A DNA stretch of 64,000 bases. Origin: DATAEE01 sp036258175. GTDB taxonomy: Bacteria; Acidobacteriota; Vicinamibacteria; Vicinamibacterales; 2-12-FULL-66-21. Shown here piece after piece: positions 39,102-49,674 of the stretch. The notes under the pieces were generated by a model. That model did no database searches. It saw only the letters and a program-made list of their open reading frames with translations, and had not been told where the DNA came from. A program made the position numbers and the translations under genes. The stretch is from NCBI GenBank assembly GCA_036258175.1, contig DATAEE010000279.1:60437-124436 (forward strand), given 5' to 3'. Numbering within the stretch: position 1 is the first letter of the stretch; each line of letters begins with the position of its first letter.

Positions 39102-40118
39102 ATGCGGAAGCCTGTCGTTCTGATCACCGGCGCGGGCGGCGAGATCGGCCACGGCCTCATCGAACGCCTCGCGGCCGACCAGACCCGCGGGATCGTCACG
39201 CTCGATCTGAATCCGCTCGAACCGGCGCTCGCCGCACGCGTTCAGCGCGACATCACCGGATCGGTGCTCGATCGGGGGCTCCTCGAACGCGTGCTCGCGG
39301 AGTTCGAGGTGCAGCTGGTCTTTCACCTCGCTGCGCTCCTGTCGACACGATCCGAGTTCACGCCGATGACCGCCCACCAGGTCAACGTCGAGGGCACGCT
39401 GAACCTTCTCGAATTCGCGCAGCACGAAGCCGAGTCGCACGGTCGACCCGTCGTCTTCATGTATCCGTCGTCAATCGCCGCATACGGGCTGCCGGATCTT
39501 GTGACCAAGACCCGCGTCGGGCGAGTGGGCGAGGACGAGTGGCTCCATCCGACGACGATGTATGGATGCAACAAGCTGTACTGCGAACAGCTCGGGAGCT
39601 ATTACGCGAGGCACTACAAGCAGCTCTCAGCTGAGCCGCAGAGCGGCCGCGTGGATTTCCGCTGCGTGCGCTTCCCGGGGCTGATTTCGGCGGCGACCGT
39701 TCCGTCGGGCGGCACGTCGGATTACGCGCCGGAAATGATTCATGCGGCCGCCAAAGGCGAGCCGTACTCCTGCTTCGTCCGGCCTGACACGCGCATTCCC
39801 TTCATGGCCATGCCGGACGCGGTGGACGCGCTCCTGATGCTCGCGGCCGCGCCGCGCGGGCGTCTGACCCGAACGGCGTACAACGTCCGCGCGTTCAATC
39901 CGTCGGCCGAGGAGATCCGCGAGATCGTCGTCGACGCGTTTCCCGGCGCGCAGGTCACCTGGGCAACCGATACGCGGCGGCAAAGCATCGTGGATTCGTG
40001 GCCGGCGGACGTCAACGACGACGCCGCCCGAGCCGACTGGAAGTTCTGCCCGCGGTACGATCTACAGGGTACGTTCGACCGTTATCTGATTCCGGCCATC
40101 AGGCGCCGGTACACGTAA
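39102..40118 (+). CDS. L-threonine 3-dehydrogenase-like SDR epimerase
   Basis: 338 residues of the extended SDR family. TGAGGEIGHGL (9-19) binds NAD, and the catalytic TMYGCNKLYCE carries Y-x3-K. RFPGLISA followed by PSGGTSDYAPEMIHAAAKGEPYSCFVRPDTRIPFMAMPDA closely follows the short-chain threonine dehydrogenase type (UDP-galactose-epimerase-like TDH), which oxidises threonine to 2-amino-3-ketobutyrate. The usual partner kbl is not next to it, so the substrate is not certain. Confidence 0.82.
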   Translation: MRKPVVLITGAGGEIGHGLIERLAADQTRGIVTLDLNPLEPALAARVQRDITGSVLDRGLLERVLAEFEVQLVFHLAALLSTRSEFTPMTAHQVNVEGTLNLLEFAQHEAESHGRPVVFMYPSSIAAYGLPDLVTKTRVGRVGEDEWLHPTTMYGCNKLYCEQLGSYYARHYKQLSAEPQSGRVDFRCVRFPGLISAATVPSGGTSDYAPEMIHAAAKGEPYSCFVRPDTRIPFMAMPDAVDALLMLAAAPRGRLTRTAYNVRAFNPSAEEIREIVVDAFPGAQVTWATDTRRQSIVDSWPADVNDDAARADWKFCPRYDLQGTFDRYLIPAIRRRYT

Positions 40119-40123
40119 CCCAT

Positions 40124-40477
40124 CTACGTCCACTGAGGCGGCGGCGTGATTTGTGATGCGGGTGTCGGGCCGGGATCGGTGCGACCCGGCGTCGTCGACA
40201 CGCGGCTCTCGGCACGAACCGTCATGTCATGCTCCGCGAGGATCTGACACGACAACCGGACGCCGGTCAGGCCTCGCGCCTCGAGCACGGTTTTCTCGGC
40301 GAGGGTCATCCTCGGCGGTTCGCCGCTGATGAACGTGACCCGGCAGGTCGTGCACCGCGCGTTTCCGCCGCATGCGTGCATCTGATCGATTCCGGCGTCC
40401 TGCTCGAGCGCCAGGACGAGCCGTTTGCCCTGGGGCACGTCGAACGTGCCAACGCCTTCGACGGTCAACTTCGGCAT
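40124..40477 (-). CDS. [2Fe-2S] ferredoxin
   Basis: 117 residues with the plant/chloroplast-type cluster motif: C36, C42, C45 in ACGGNARCTTC and C77 in LSCQIL. The N-terminal half is a complete ferredoxin fold; the last 25 residues are Pro/Thr-rich (TTPGRTDPGPTPASQITPPP). Its redox partner is not evident; it converges on the SDR gene with 5 bases between stops. Confidence 0.92.
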   Translation of the reverse strand: MPKLTVEGVGTFDVPQGKRLVLALEQDAGIDQMHACGGNARCTTCRVTFISGEPPRMTLAEKTVLEARGLTGVRLSCQILAEHDMTVRAESRVSTTPGRTDPGPTPASQITPPPQWT

Positions 40478-40508
40478 GAAACCTCCGGGGCCAGTCTACT
40501 GATTCTTC

Positions 40509-42176
40509 TTACCTGGCGGGAAGAGACGCGGTCAGGTGGAGGGTTTCCGCGCGCACCAGCGCCGCCTCAATGCTCGCGCAGATATTCGCTTCGCCGACGT
40601 GCGCGTGGAATTCGGCGCGCCGCATCACAGCCGCCGGCTGGTCCCGGGCGCCACACAGAATCAGATCGCGCCCCGACGCGTGCTGGCGATCGGCCAGCTC
40701 CTCGAGCGCGTGCATCCCGGTGCCGTCGATCGCGGTCATGTTGCGCAGCCGGATCATCACGATCGGCGGTAGCTCGTGCAGCGCATCGACGATCGGCTGA
40801 ATCTTGTCCGTTGCGCCGAAAAGGAAGGGCCCGTGGATCCGAAACACGGCGACGTATGACGGAACGACCTTGCCCTGCAATATGTGCGCGCGGCCAGTCT
40901 CGAGGTATTCCGGCGTGACTCTCGACACTGTCGTCGTCGTTGACACGCGGCGGATGTAAAGAAGCGCCGCGAGCACCATGCCGACTTCGACGGCAACCGT
41001 CAGATCGGCCAGCACCGTCAGCGTGAACGTCACGGCCGACACGCGGATATCGGTACGGGTCAGCTTCAGCACGTCGGGAAGCTCGCGCCATTCGCCCATG
41101 TTCCACGCGACGATGAGGAGGATTGCCGCGAGCACGGGCATGGGGACATGCCGCGCAAGCGGAGCCGCTGTGAGCAGAATCGTCAGCAGCGTCAGCGCAT
41201 GGATGATGCCCGCTATCGGCGTCCGGGCGCCCGAACGGATGTTGGTTGCCGTGCGCGCGATGGCACCGGTCGCCGGCAGGCCGCCGAACAGCGGCGACGC
41301 GATGTTTGCAACCCCCTGCGCGACCAGCTCCACGTTCGGGTCGTGCCGGTCCCGGGTCATACGATCGGCAACCACCGCCAACATCAGCGACTCAATCGCG
41401 CCGAGCATGGCGACCGTCAGCGCGGGCGATAGCAGTGTTCCGAGGAGCTCGGGCCTGAAGTCGGGCACCGCCAAGCGCGGCAGACCCGACGGCACACCCC
41501 CGAATCGGAATCCGACCGTCTCGACGTCGAGGCCGACCACTACGACAGCCAGCCTGCCGGAGACGAGCGCGACGATCGATCCAGGAACCCGCGGGGTCCA
41601 TCGTGCCATCGCGATCATCAACGCCAGGGCGGCGGACGCGACCAGGGTCGCTTCGACCGAGATCGTAGGAAAGGCGGAGGCGATCGTCCGTATCCGGGGC
41701 AGGAACTCGCCTGGATTTCCCTGTGTCTGGAGGCCGAAGAAGTCCCGAATCTGAGTACTCGCGATGAGCACGGCGATGCCGTTGGTAAACCCGATGACGA
41801 TCGGACGCGGGATGAACCTGACCGCGGTCCCCATTCCCGTCGCGCCCAGAATGACGAGAATGACGCCCGCCATCATGGTGCACATGAACAGCCCGTCGAC
41901 GCCGTGCTCGGCGACGATACCGGCCACCACGACGACGAAGGCGCCCGTCGGACCGCCGATCTGAGTGCGCGATCCCCCGAGGGCGGAGATCAGAAATCCC
42001 GTGACAACTGCGCATTAGATGCCCGCCTGTGGTGTCAGACCGGAGGCGATCGCGAACGCCATCGCCAGAGGAAGGGCGACGATCCCTACGGTGATGCCGG
42101 CAATCAGATCGTGAAGAAAAGCGTCGCGCGAATAGGTCCGAAGACAGCTGATCGACCTGGGGAGTGGAACGGCCAT
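40509..42176 (-). pseudogene. SulP family anion transporter interrupted by one stop codon
   Basis: A sulfate-permease/SLC26-type gene with membrane core and a C-terminal STAS domain (VVPSYVAVFRIHGPFLFGATDKIQP; ILCGARDQPAAV). From the ATG at MAVPLPRSISC the frame reads through LIAGITVGIVALPLAMAFAIASGLTPQAGI, then TAA at 42015-42017, then CAVVTGFLISALGGSRTQIGGPTGAF in the same frame. In relatives the stop position is normally Tyr (QAGIY), one base from TAA. The rest, 473 residues, is intact, with GTG at 41930 a possible restart that would lose the first two helices. Either a nonsense mutation or a sequencing error. Confidence 0.88.
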
Positions 42177-42256
42177 CGAACAGGTGCCGCGAGTTTACCG
42201 CGGAACTGCGTATATGCTGAAACGTAGGCACACGCGGCGCGCAGGTCGATCGCCAC
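42177..42256. promoter_or_regulatory. Divergent intergenic region, sulP / aat
   Basis: 80 bp between two divergent starts. TATATG near 42210 on the plus strand could be a -10 for aat. I see no clear -35 or operator. Confidence 0.25.
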
Positions 42257-42826
42257 ATGATTCCGATCCCGCAGCTCCTCGAAGCATACGCCACCGGTTT
42301 TTTCCCGATGTCGGACGGCGGACGGATCCGGTGGTACTCGCCAAACCCGCGTGGCATCCTGCCGCTCGAGCGGTTCCACCTTCCGCATCGGCTGGCGCGC
42401 GTCATCCGCCAGGGCCGTTTCGACGTCCGCGTCGACACGGCGTTCCGCCGTGTGATCGAGGCCTGCGCCGCTGACCGGGAAGAAGGGACGTGGATCAGCC
42501 CTGCGATCGTCGAGAGCTATTCCGCGCTGCATGCGGCGGGTCGCGCGCACTCGGTCGAGGCCTGGCGTGACGGCAAGCTCGCAGGTGGATTGTATGGTGT
42601 TGCCGTCGGGGGAGCGTTCTTCGGCGAGTCGATGTTCCACCACGAGCGGGATGCGTCGAAGGTTGCGCTCGCCGCGCTCGTCGACCGGTTGCGCGCCCGG
42701 CAGTTCACGCTGCTGGACGTGCAATGGGTCACGCCGCATCTGGAAACATTCGGCGCGATTGAGATTCCGCGGCGCCGGTATCTCATGATGCTCGAGGACG
42801 CGCTTCTTCTCGATCGATCGTTTTGA
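42257..42826 (+). CDS. aat: Leucyl/phenylalanyl-tRNA-protein transferase
   Basis: Adds Leu or Phe to N-terminal Arg/Lys residues, marking proteins for ClpAP (N-degron pathway). Compact, 189 residues, with family motifs GFFPMSDGGRIRWYSPNPRGILPL (14-37), EGTWISPAIVESYSALHAAGRAHSVEAW (76-103) and GGLYGVAVGGAFFGESMF (109-126). The extra N-terminal region found in the longer E. coli enzyme is shortened. No clpS or clpA adjacent. Confidence 0.96.
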   Translation: MIPIPQLLEAYATGFFPMSDGGRIRWYSPNPRGILPLERFHLPHRLARVIRQGRFDVRVDTAFRRVIEACAADREEGTWISPAIVESYSALHAAGRAHSVEAWRDGKLAGGLYGVAVGGAFFGESMFHHERDASKVALAALVDRLRARQFTLLDVQWVTPHLETFGAIEIPRRRYLMMLEDALLLDRSF

Positions 42827-42834
42827 AGCTGGAG

Positions 42835-42856
42835 CGCGGGGCCTCTTAGGCCCGCG
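42835..42856. terminator. Bidirectional hairpin between aat and apaG
   Basis: CGCGGGGCCT and AGGCCCGCG form a stem with one bulged G and a 3-nt loop in the gap between convergent genes. No T-run on the plus strand. Confidence 0.55.
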
Positions 42857-43264
<408 letters not shown>

Positions 43265-43283
43265 CTCTGGTACGATTACGAAG
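43265..43283. promoter_or_regulatory. Compact divergent promoter region, apaG / aconitase-like gene
   Basis: 19 bp between starts. TACGAT (43271-43276) ends 7 nt before the plus-strand ATG. On the minus strand AATCGT, overlapping it, ends 7 nt before the apaG ATG but is a weak match. Inference. Confidence 0.35.
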
Positions 43284-45338
43284 ATGCACTGGATCGAATC
43301 CGCGCGATTGAAGCCGGGGGTTACGCCCGAGTCTCTCGATACTGAAGGGGCCGGTCCTCACACCGGTCCGTCCACGACCTCAATCCGCGGCCGCGCGCTC
43401 ATCTTCTGGGATCCGAAGAGCCTCCCCGGCACCAAGTTCTCGAAAAAGCTCGACGCGATCGATACCGATCAGATCACGCCCGCGGCAGACTGCGTCTCCG
43501 AGAGCCTCGACACGCTCGACGAGCGCTGGAAGACGGGCGCGTTCCGGTATCTCATGCCGGACTTCCGGGCGCGCGTCCATCGCGGCGAGACGTTCGTGAT
43601 CGCCGGCGATCGCTTCGCTATCGGCTCCTCCCGCGAGATGAGCCCGGCGGGGCTGAAGGCCGTCGCGGAGGAAGCGGGCCTGGAGATGGTGATCGTCTGC
43701 GGTCAGAACATGGGGGACATCTTCCGCCGCAACGCCTTCAATCTCGGTCTCCACGTCGTGCAGAGCCCCGACGCAGTGACTGACGCACGCGACGGCGACG
43801 AGTTCGCCTTCGATCCCTTGTCACGGCGGCTCGTCAACGAGACGCAAGGCAAAACCTACGACCCGATTCCGTTGAGCCCGAAGGAAGAAGAGATCCGCCG
43901 GAGCGGCGGGATCTTTGTTGTTGGCCGGCGCGAGTTCAAGGCGTCGGTCCAGGCGACGCCGGCAGTCGACTGGCCTGACGAGCGCACGGCGCGCCGGATG
44001 ACGAGCACGGAACAGATCATCTGGGCCCACCGCGTCGACAAGGATCTGTCACCGGACACCTTGCGCCCAGGAGCGACGCTTCGCGTGTATGCGGATCTTC
44101 TTCCGGCATCTGACGGCACCGCGCCGTTCGCCATTCACACGTTCAATCAGATTACCGGCGGCGATCGGATCTTCCCTCGCCATGCGGCCATCGCGAACGA
44201 TCACTTCGTGTTCACGGGTGTGGAAGCGGACGAGAAGCAGACGAGCATCGGCCGCCAGTTTGCCGCGCTGCACGGCATGGGAAAGCCGTACTACGCGACG
44301 CCCGGCGACGGCATCTTCCACTTCTACTTCCCGGAGCAGGGGCTCGTCATGCCGGGCCAGTTCATTCCGGGCGCGGACTCTCACAGCCGTGCCTACGGTG
44401 CGTACGGGGCCGTCGGCATTGGCGTGGGCTCGACGACGCTCGGGTTCGGGTGGGCGACGGGCTACGTGTATTTCACGCTCGCGAAGGCGCGCCGCGTCGT
44501 CTTCGAGGGGCGTCTGCAGCCGTGGGTGAGCGGCAAGGATATCGTCCTCGAGCTCCTGCGGCGCTGGGGCGCCAAGCAGTCGCAAGGCATGTCGGTGGAG
44601 CTCGTCGACGCGAACCGTCAGCTGCCGATCGCCTATCGCAACACGATCGCGAACATGATGGCCGAAGCGGAAGCGCAGAATGGGATTTTCGCGCCCGATG
44701 ACATCAGCTATGCCTGGTATCGCGACAAGGGCATAACGGCTCTTCCGTATCCGCCGTTCGCTCCCGGCCCCGAGGCCGTTTACGAGATTGATGAGACGCT
44801 CGACCTCTCGGCGATCCGGCCGATGATTGCCAAGCCCTTCAGCCCGGGCAATGCGTTTCCGGCGGAGGAGGTCGCGCGAGAGCGGATTACCTTCGACAAG
44901 GCACTGATCGGGTCGTGCACCAACGGTAGCTACGACGATCTGCTGCAGGCGGCGCTCGTTCTTCGCGCAGCGCGCGCGCGGGGAGCGACGCGGGTCGCGC
45001 GGGAGTTTGCCATCTTTCCGGGATCGGGCGGAGTTGGCCGTCAGATCGAAGCCGGTGATCCGAGGCTCGGAGGTGAGTCGATCGCCGACGTGTTCCGGTC
45101 GGTTGGAGGCAGCATCCGCCAGTCGTGGTGCGGGCCGTGCTTCGGGCAGGGTCCCGACGCGCTCACCCAGGGTCAGCGCGCGATCACGTCGTTCAACCGG
45201 AACTGGCAGAACCGCATGGGCCTTGGCGGCGAAGGGTATCTGGCGAGCCCTGTGGTGGTCGCCTCGTCCGCGCTCCTCGGCTACATGGCCCCGCCAAGCG
45301 AGCTGGGCATCGACTGGGAGCCGAACCTCTACGAATGA
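43284..45338 (+). CDS. Aconitase superfamily hydro-lyase with swivel domain first
   Basis: 684 residues. The N-terminal quarter is the swivel (LeuD-like) domain: FVIAGDRFAIGSSREMSPAGLKAVAEEAGLEM and MGDIFRRNAFNLGLHV. The catalytic LeuC-like part follows: GADSHSRAYGAYGAVGIGVGST, C545 in IGSCTNGSYDD, and C616/C619 in SWCGPCFGQG for the [4Fe-4S] cluster. Swivel-before-catalytic is the order of AcnB, but its HEAT-like domain is absent. Isopropylmalate, homoaconitate or another 2-hydroxyacid are possible substrates. An upstream ATG 23 codons earlier would overlap apaG. The next gene overlaps by ATGA. Confidence 0.85.
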   Translation: MHWIESARLKPGVTPESLDTEGAGPHTGPSTTSIRGRALIFWDPKSLPGTKFSKKLDAIDTDQITPAADCVSESLDTLDERWKTGAFRYLMPDFRARVHRGETFVIAGDRFAIGSSREMSPAGLKAVAEEAGLEMVIVCGQNMGDIFRRNAFNLGLHVVQSPDAVTDARDGDEFAFDPLSRRLVNETQGKTYDPIPLSPKEEEIRRSGGIFVVGRREFKASVQATPAVDWPDERTARRMTSTEQIIWAHRVDKDLSPDTLRPGATLRVYADLLPASDGTAPFAIHTFNQITGGDRIFPRHAAIANDHFVFTGVEADEKQTSIGRQFAALHGMGKPYYATPGDGIFHFYFPEQGLVMPGQFIPGADSHSRAYGAYGAVGIGVGSTTLGFGWATGYVYFTLAKARRVVFEGRLQPWVSGKDIVLELLRRWGAKQSQGMSVELVDANRQLPIAYRNTIANMMAEAEAQNGIFAPDDISYAWYRDKGITALPYPPFAPGPEAVYEIDETLDLSAIRPMIAKPFSPGNAFPAEEVARERITFDKALIGSCTNGSYDDLLQAALVLRAARARGATRVAREFAIFPGSGGVGRQIEAGDPRLGGESIADVFRSVGGSIRQSWCGPCFGQGPDALTQGQRAITSFNRNWQNRMGLGGEGYLASPVVVASSALLGYMAPPSELGIDWEPNLYE

Positions 45339-46303
45339 CGACAGCTCCAGGCGATCGCTTCGGCCCCTACGAAATCATCGAGCGGATCGGCGCGGGCGGC
45401 ATGGGCGAGGTCTACCGCGCCGTCGACACGCGGCTCGAACGGCCGGTCGCGCTCAAGGTCCTGACGGCGTCGGTGGCCGCTGGCACGGACGGCCGCCAGC
45501 GGTTCGATCGCGAAGCCCGCGCTATCTCTCGACTGACGCATCCCCACATCTGCACGCTGTTCGACGTCGGACGCGAGGCTGGCCGCGACTATCTCGTCAT
45601 GGAGCTCCTCGAAGGGGAGACCCTGCAGGCACGGCTCGTCCGGGGCCCGCTGCGGGTGGACGAGGCGGTCGCGCGCGGAATCGAAATTGCGGACGCGCTC
45701 GCCGCGGCGCACGCGCTCGGCATCGTGCATCGCGATTTGAAACCGGGCAACGTCATTTTGACTCCGGGCGGCGCAAAGCTGCTGGACTTCGGGCTCGCGA
45801 AGTTCGCCGCGGGGCAGACGGCGGGCGACACCGCGACCGACGCCTCCACCGTGCTGGGAACCGTGGGCTACATGTCGCCGGAGCAGGCACGCGGAATAGC
45901 CGTCGGGCACGCGACAGACCAGTTTTCGTTCGGCACGATCCTCTACGAGATGCTGACGGGATCACGTGCGTTCAGCCGCCCGACGCCGGTCGACACGTTG
46001 AGCGCGATCCTGCGCGACGACCCGGCCTCGGTGACGAGCCTCGCGCCTGAGACGCCGCAGCCGCTCACCTGGCTGATCGAGCGGTGCCTTTCGAAGGATC
46101 CCGCGCGCCGGTACGGGTCGACGTCCGACCTGGTGCACGACTTGCGGGCGATTCGCGATCGGCTCCACGAGGCGCCGCAGCCTGCGCGGCAGGCGCCCGC
46201 CTACCGACCGCCTGAGCCGCGCACGCCGCTCGTCGGCCGCGAGAAAGAGGTTTCGCGGTCCGTGCGCGGTTGGACGAGCCGCACGTACGGATTCTCACGC
46301 TGA
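45335..46303 (+). CDS. Ser/Thr protein kinase, N-terminal part of a frameshifted gene
   Basis: 322 residues as read. A complete Hanks-type kinase: glycine loop IGAGGMGEVYRA (18-29), K41, HRDLKPGN (132-139), DFG at 151-153 and GTVGYMSPEQARG. After a Pro-rich linker the frame reaches TPLVGREKEV, the start of an ATPase domain, then turns into SRSVRGWTSRTYGFSR and stops. The expected continuation is in another frame beginning AVRARLDEPH, so the true product should continue into the next ORF. Restoring one G near 46254 would give GREKEVSAVRARLDEPH. Related acidobacterial proteins are single kinase-ATPase-TPR polypeptides. Confidence 0.88.
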   Translation: MTTAPGDRFGPYEIIERIGAGGMGEVYRAVDTRLERPVALKVLTASVAAGTDGRQRFDREARAISRLTHPHICTLFDVGREAGRDYLVMELLEGETLQARLVRGPLRVDEAVARGIEIADALAAAHALGIVHRDLKPGNVILTPGGAKLLDFGLAKFAAGQTAGDTATDASTVLGTVGYMSPEQARGIAVGHATDQFSFGTILYEMLTGSRAFSRPTPVDTLSAILRDDPASVTSLAPETPQPLTWLIERCLSKDPARRYGSTSDLVHDLRAIRDRLHEAPQPARQAPAYRPPEPRTPLVGREKEVSRSVRGWTSRTYGFSR

Positions 46304-48393
46304 CCGGTCCGGGCGGCTCGGGCAAGACGCGGATCGCGCTTCAGGTGATGACGGAGTTGGCCGCGGCCGGCGCGGTGACCGCGTTCGTGCCGCTCGGGGC
46401 GCTGCCGGGACCCGCGCTGATCGTGCCCGCGCTCGTCACCGCGCTCGGCGTGACCGAGACGGGCGCGCGCGCGCCGCTCGACTCGGTGGCGGCCGAGCTG
46501 TGCGACGCCCGCGTGAAGCTGCTCGTCCTCGACAACTTCGAGCAGCTGCTGCCGGAGGCAGCAGAAGTCGTGTCGAGGCTCGCCGCCGCGTGCCCGAACC
46601 TGACGCTGCTCGTGACGAGCCGCACGGTGCTGCGGGTGTATGGCGAGCACGAGCTCCCGGTGCCCCCGCTCGAATTGCCCGATCGGCGAACGGCCGGCGC
46701 CGATGCGTTGGCGCGATCGGCGGCAGTTGCGCTGTTCGCGCAGCGCGCCGCGGCCGTGAAGCCAGGCTTTGCCGCGACGCGCGAGAACGCCGCGGTACTC
46801 GCGGAAATCTGTGCGCGGCTCGACGCGCTGCCGCTCGCGATCGAGCTCGCCGCGGCCCGCATGAAGTTGCTGACTCCGGCCGCGATGCTTCAGCGCCTCG
46901 AAAGCCGGCTGGAGCTGCTGACATCGCGCGCGCAGGATGTACCGGAACGCCATCAGACGCTCAAGGCGACGATCGAGTGGAGCTACAGCCTGCTCGCGCC
47001 TGCCGAGCAGAAGCTGTTCCGCAGGCTCTCTGTTTTCGTCGGGGGAACGGCGCTCGATGCGGTCGAAGCGGTCTGCGACACGCGAGGCGACCTCGGCCTC
47101 GATACGCTCGAAGGGGTTTCATCGCTCGTCGACAAGAGCCTGCTCGAGCAGCGCGAAGGCTCTCGCGGTGACGTTCGGTTCCAGATGCTCGAGACCATCC
47201 GCGAGTACGCGCGCGAACGCCTCGAAGAGAGCGGCGAGGCGGACGAGATCCGGCGCGCGCACGCGGCCTATGGCATCGTGCTCGTGGAGGAATCTGATGG
47301 CCCGGACGGCCAGGAGGAATCGCGGTTCGAGCGCTTCGAGACCGAACAGGATAACTCTCGCGCCGCCTTGAAGTACCTGATTGGCGCCGGCGATTCGGCC
47401 TGGGCGCTGCGGCTCGGGCTCGGGCTGTTCCAATACTGGGAATCCCGCGATCATGCCGGGGAAGGCGCCGAATGGCTCCAGGCGATCCTCGAGATTCCGC
47501 CGCGGACCCGCACGCGGGAACGGGGGATCGCGTCCATGTATCTGGGAGCGCTGCTCGCGCCGCGTGGCGACTATGATCGGGCCCAGCGGGCCCTCGACGA
47601 GAGCGTCGCGATTCATCGGGAGCTGGGCGACACCGCGGGCGAGGCGGCGGCCGTGAACGCACGCGGCGTCATCGAGCGCCGCCGAGGCGACTACGCGCAG
47701 GCTCGCGCCTCGTTCGAAACCGCCGTCGAGCGCTGGCGCGCGTGCGGCGGCGCCGGCGCGACCGGCCTCGCCGGATCGCTGACGAACCTCGCGACCGTCC
47801 TCAACGAGCTGGGCGATCACACCGGGGCGCTGGCCTGCATCGACGACGTGATCCGGGTTCGCCCTCAGGTCGGCGATCGGGCCGGTCTCGGCTTTACGTT
47901 GAGCTCCAAGGCCGACGTCCTCCGCGATATGGGAGACCTCGATCGCGCCCAGGCGGTTTGCGAGGAGGCGCTACTCATCTTCCGAGAGGAGGAGTACCTC
48001 CACGGCGTCGGCCGGGCCCTGAGCGATCTCGCGCGGATCGCGGTCGAGCGAGGCAGTCCAGAGGCTGCTCACGCGTTGTACGGCGACGCGCTCGATGTCT
48101 ATCGGCGCATCAACCATCGACGCGGTCTCATGCAGGTGTTCGAAGCGCTCGCCATCAGGGCCGAAGCGGACGGACGCCCGCGGCGCGCGTTGAAGCTGGC
48201 GGGCGCGGCGGCCGCGCTTCGTCAGGAAGCGAAAGTCGTTGCGAGCGCCGCCGCACGCTCCCGCGTCGACCCCTGCGTGCAGCGCGCGCGCATCCGGCTG
48301 GGGGCCGCGGCCGGGACGGCCGCCTGGATGGAAGGATTGACCGCGCCGATCGAAGTGATGGCGGACTACGCGGTCCGCGACGCCGAGGATTGA
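46270..48393 (+). CDS. ATPase-TPR part of the frameshifted kinase gene
   Basis: 707 residues from a TTG. Walker A GPGGSGKT is at 13-20, Walker B-like VKLLVLDNFEQLLP near 78-91, then a sensor TSRTVLRV. This is the predicted-ATPase type (COG3903, LuxR/AfsR-like STAND NTPases). From about 370 the protein is tetratricopeptide repeat (GDYDRAQRALDESVAIHRELGDTAGEAAAVNARGVIERRRGDYAQARASFETAV). The domain lacks its natural N-terminus, which is encoded at the end of the preceding kinase frame. It likely acts as a signalling ATPase downstream of the fused kinase. Confidence 0.87.
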   Translation: MDEPHVRILTLTGPGGSGKTRIALQVMTELAAAGAVTAFVPLGALPGPALIVPALVTALGVTETGARAPLDSVAAELCDARVKLLVLDNFEQLLPEAAEVVSRLAAACPNLTLLVTSRTVLRVYGEHELPVPPLELPDRRTAGADALARSAAVALFAQRAAAVKPGFAATRENAAVLAEICARLDALPLAIELAAARMKLLTPAAMLQRLESRLELLTSRAQDVPERHQTLKATIEWSYSLLAPAEQKLFRRLSVFVGGTALDAVEAVCDTRGDLGLDTLEGVSSLVDKSLLEQREGSRGDVRFQMLETIREYARERLEESGEADEIRRAHAAYGIVLVEESDGPDGQEESRFERFETEQDNSRAALKYLIGAGDSAWALRLGLGLFQYWESRDHAGEGAEWLQAILEIPPRTRTRERGIASMYLGALLAPRGDYDRAQRALDESVAIHRELGDTAGEAAAVNARGVIERRRGDYAQARASFETAVERWRACGGAGATGLAGSLTNLATVLNELGDHTGALACIDDVIRVRPQVGDRAGLGFTLSSKADVLRDMGDLDRAQAVCEEALLIFREEEYLHGVGRALSDLARIAVERGSPEAAHALYGDALDVYRRINHRRGLMQVFEALAIRAEADGRPRRALKLAGAAAALRQEAKVVASAAARSRVDPCVQRARIRLGAAAGTAAWMEGLTAPIEVMADYAVRDAED

Positions 48394-48397
48394 GGCG

Positions 48398-48670
48398 TCA
48401 GCGACCCGATGTCGGATCGATCAGCCGGCGCACCGCGGTGACGCGGTTGGCTGGAAACCCGCCCCGCTTCGCGTGCTCCCTCACGGTCTCCTCGTCCGGC
48501 GCAATGTACACGCAGTAGATCTTGTCGTCGGTGACGTAGCTGTGCAGCCACTGGATCTTGGGTCCCAGACTGTTCAGGGCGTTAATCGAACGAACCGAGA
48601 TCTCGTGCAGCTCTTCTTCGCTCAGCTTTCCGGCGTTTGGAACCTCGCGCTCGATGACGAACTTGGGCAC
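48398..48670 (-). CDS. DUF4242 (SCO4226-like) protein
   Basis: 90 residues, GTG start preceded by GAGGAGG. PKFVIEREVPNAGKLSEEELHEISVRS and IQWLHSYVTDDKIYCVYIAPDEETVREHAKRGGFPANRV match the DUF4242 ferredoxin-like family; a Streptomyces member (SCO4226) binds nickel. A longer reading with 21 extra codons exists but the Shine-Dalgarno supports this start. Converges on the ATPase-TPR gene with four bases between stops. Confidence 0.85.
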   Translation of the reverse strand: MPKFVIEREVPNAGKLSEEELHEISVRSINALNSLGPKIQWLHSYVTDDKIYCVYIAPDEETVREHAKRGGFPANRVTAVRRLIDPTSGR

Positions 48671-48812
48671 GCCTGCCTCCTCGGGCCCGCTGCGGGGATT
48701 CTGAAGATACCTGCGCGCGGCAATACCGGTCAACCCGCAGGGTAGAATCTGAGCGATTCTCGGATCAAGGCGCCCTCAACCACCGCTGTGACCTCTAAGG
48801 AGCGGAGAGACG

Positions 48813-49571
<759 letters not shown>

Positions 49572-49674
49572 CCTGCCGCGCCGTGGCCGAAGGCGAAGGC
49601 GGGAGACGTGGCGTCGACGCGAGGCGTCATATAGGATTATCCGTTCGCGGCGTCTGACTCGGGAGGAACCTTCA

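Noticed and set aside
42015..42017. Recoded stop (selenocysteine or pyrrolysine) in sulP
   Set aside because: The codon is TAA, which is not used for either residue, and the position is normally Tyr.
46247..46270. Programmed ribosomal frameshift in the kinase-ATPase gene
   Set aside because: No X-XXY-YYZ slippery site or obvious downstream structure; a single missing base explains the sequence better.
48734..48812. Mn2+ (yybP-ykoY) riboswitch before terC
   Set aside because: The conserved core of that riboswitch was not found; only a TAGAAT box and a Shine-Dalgarno are seen.
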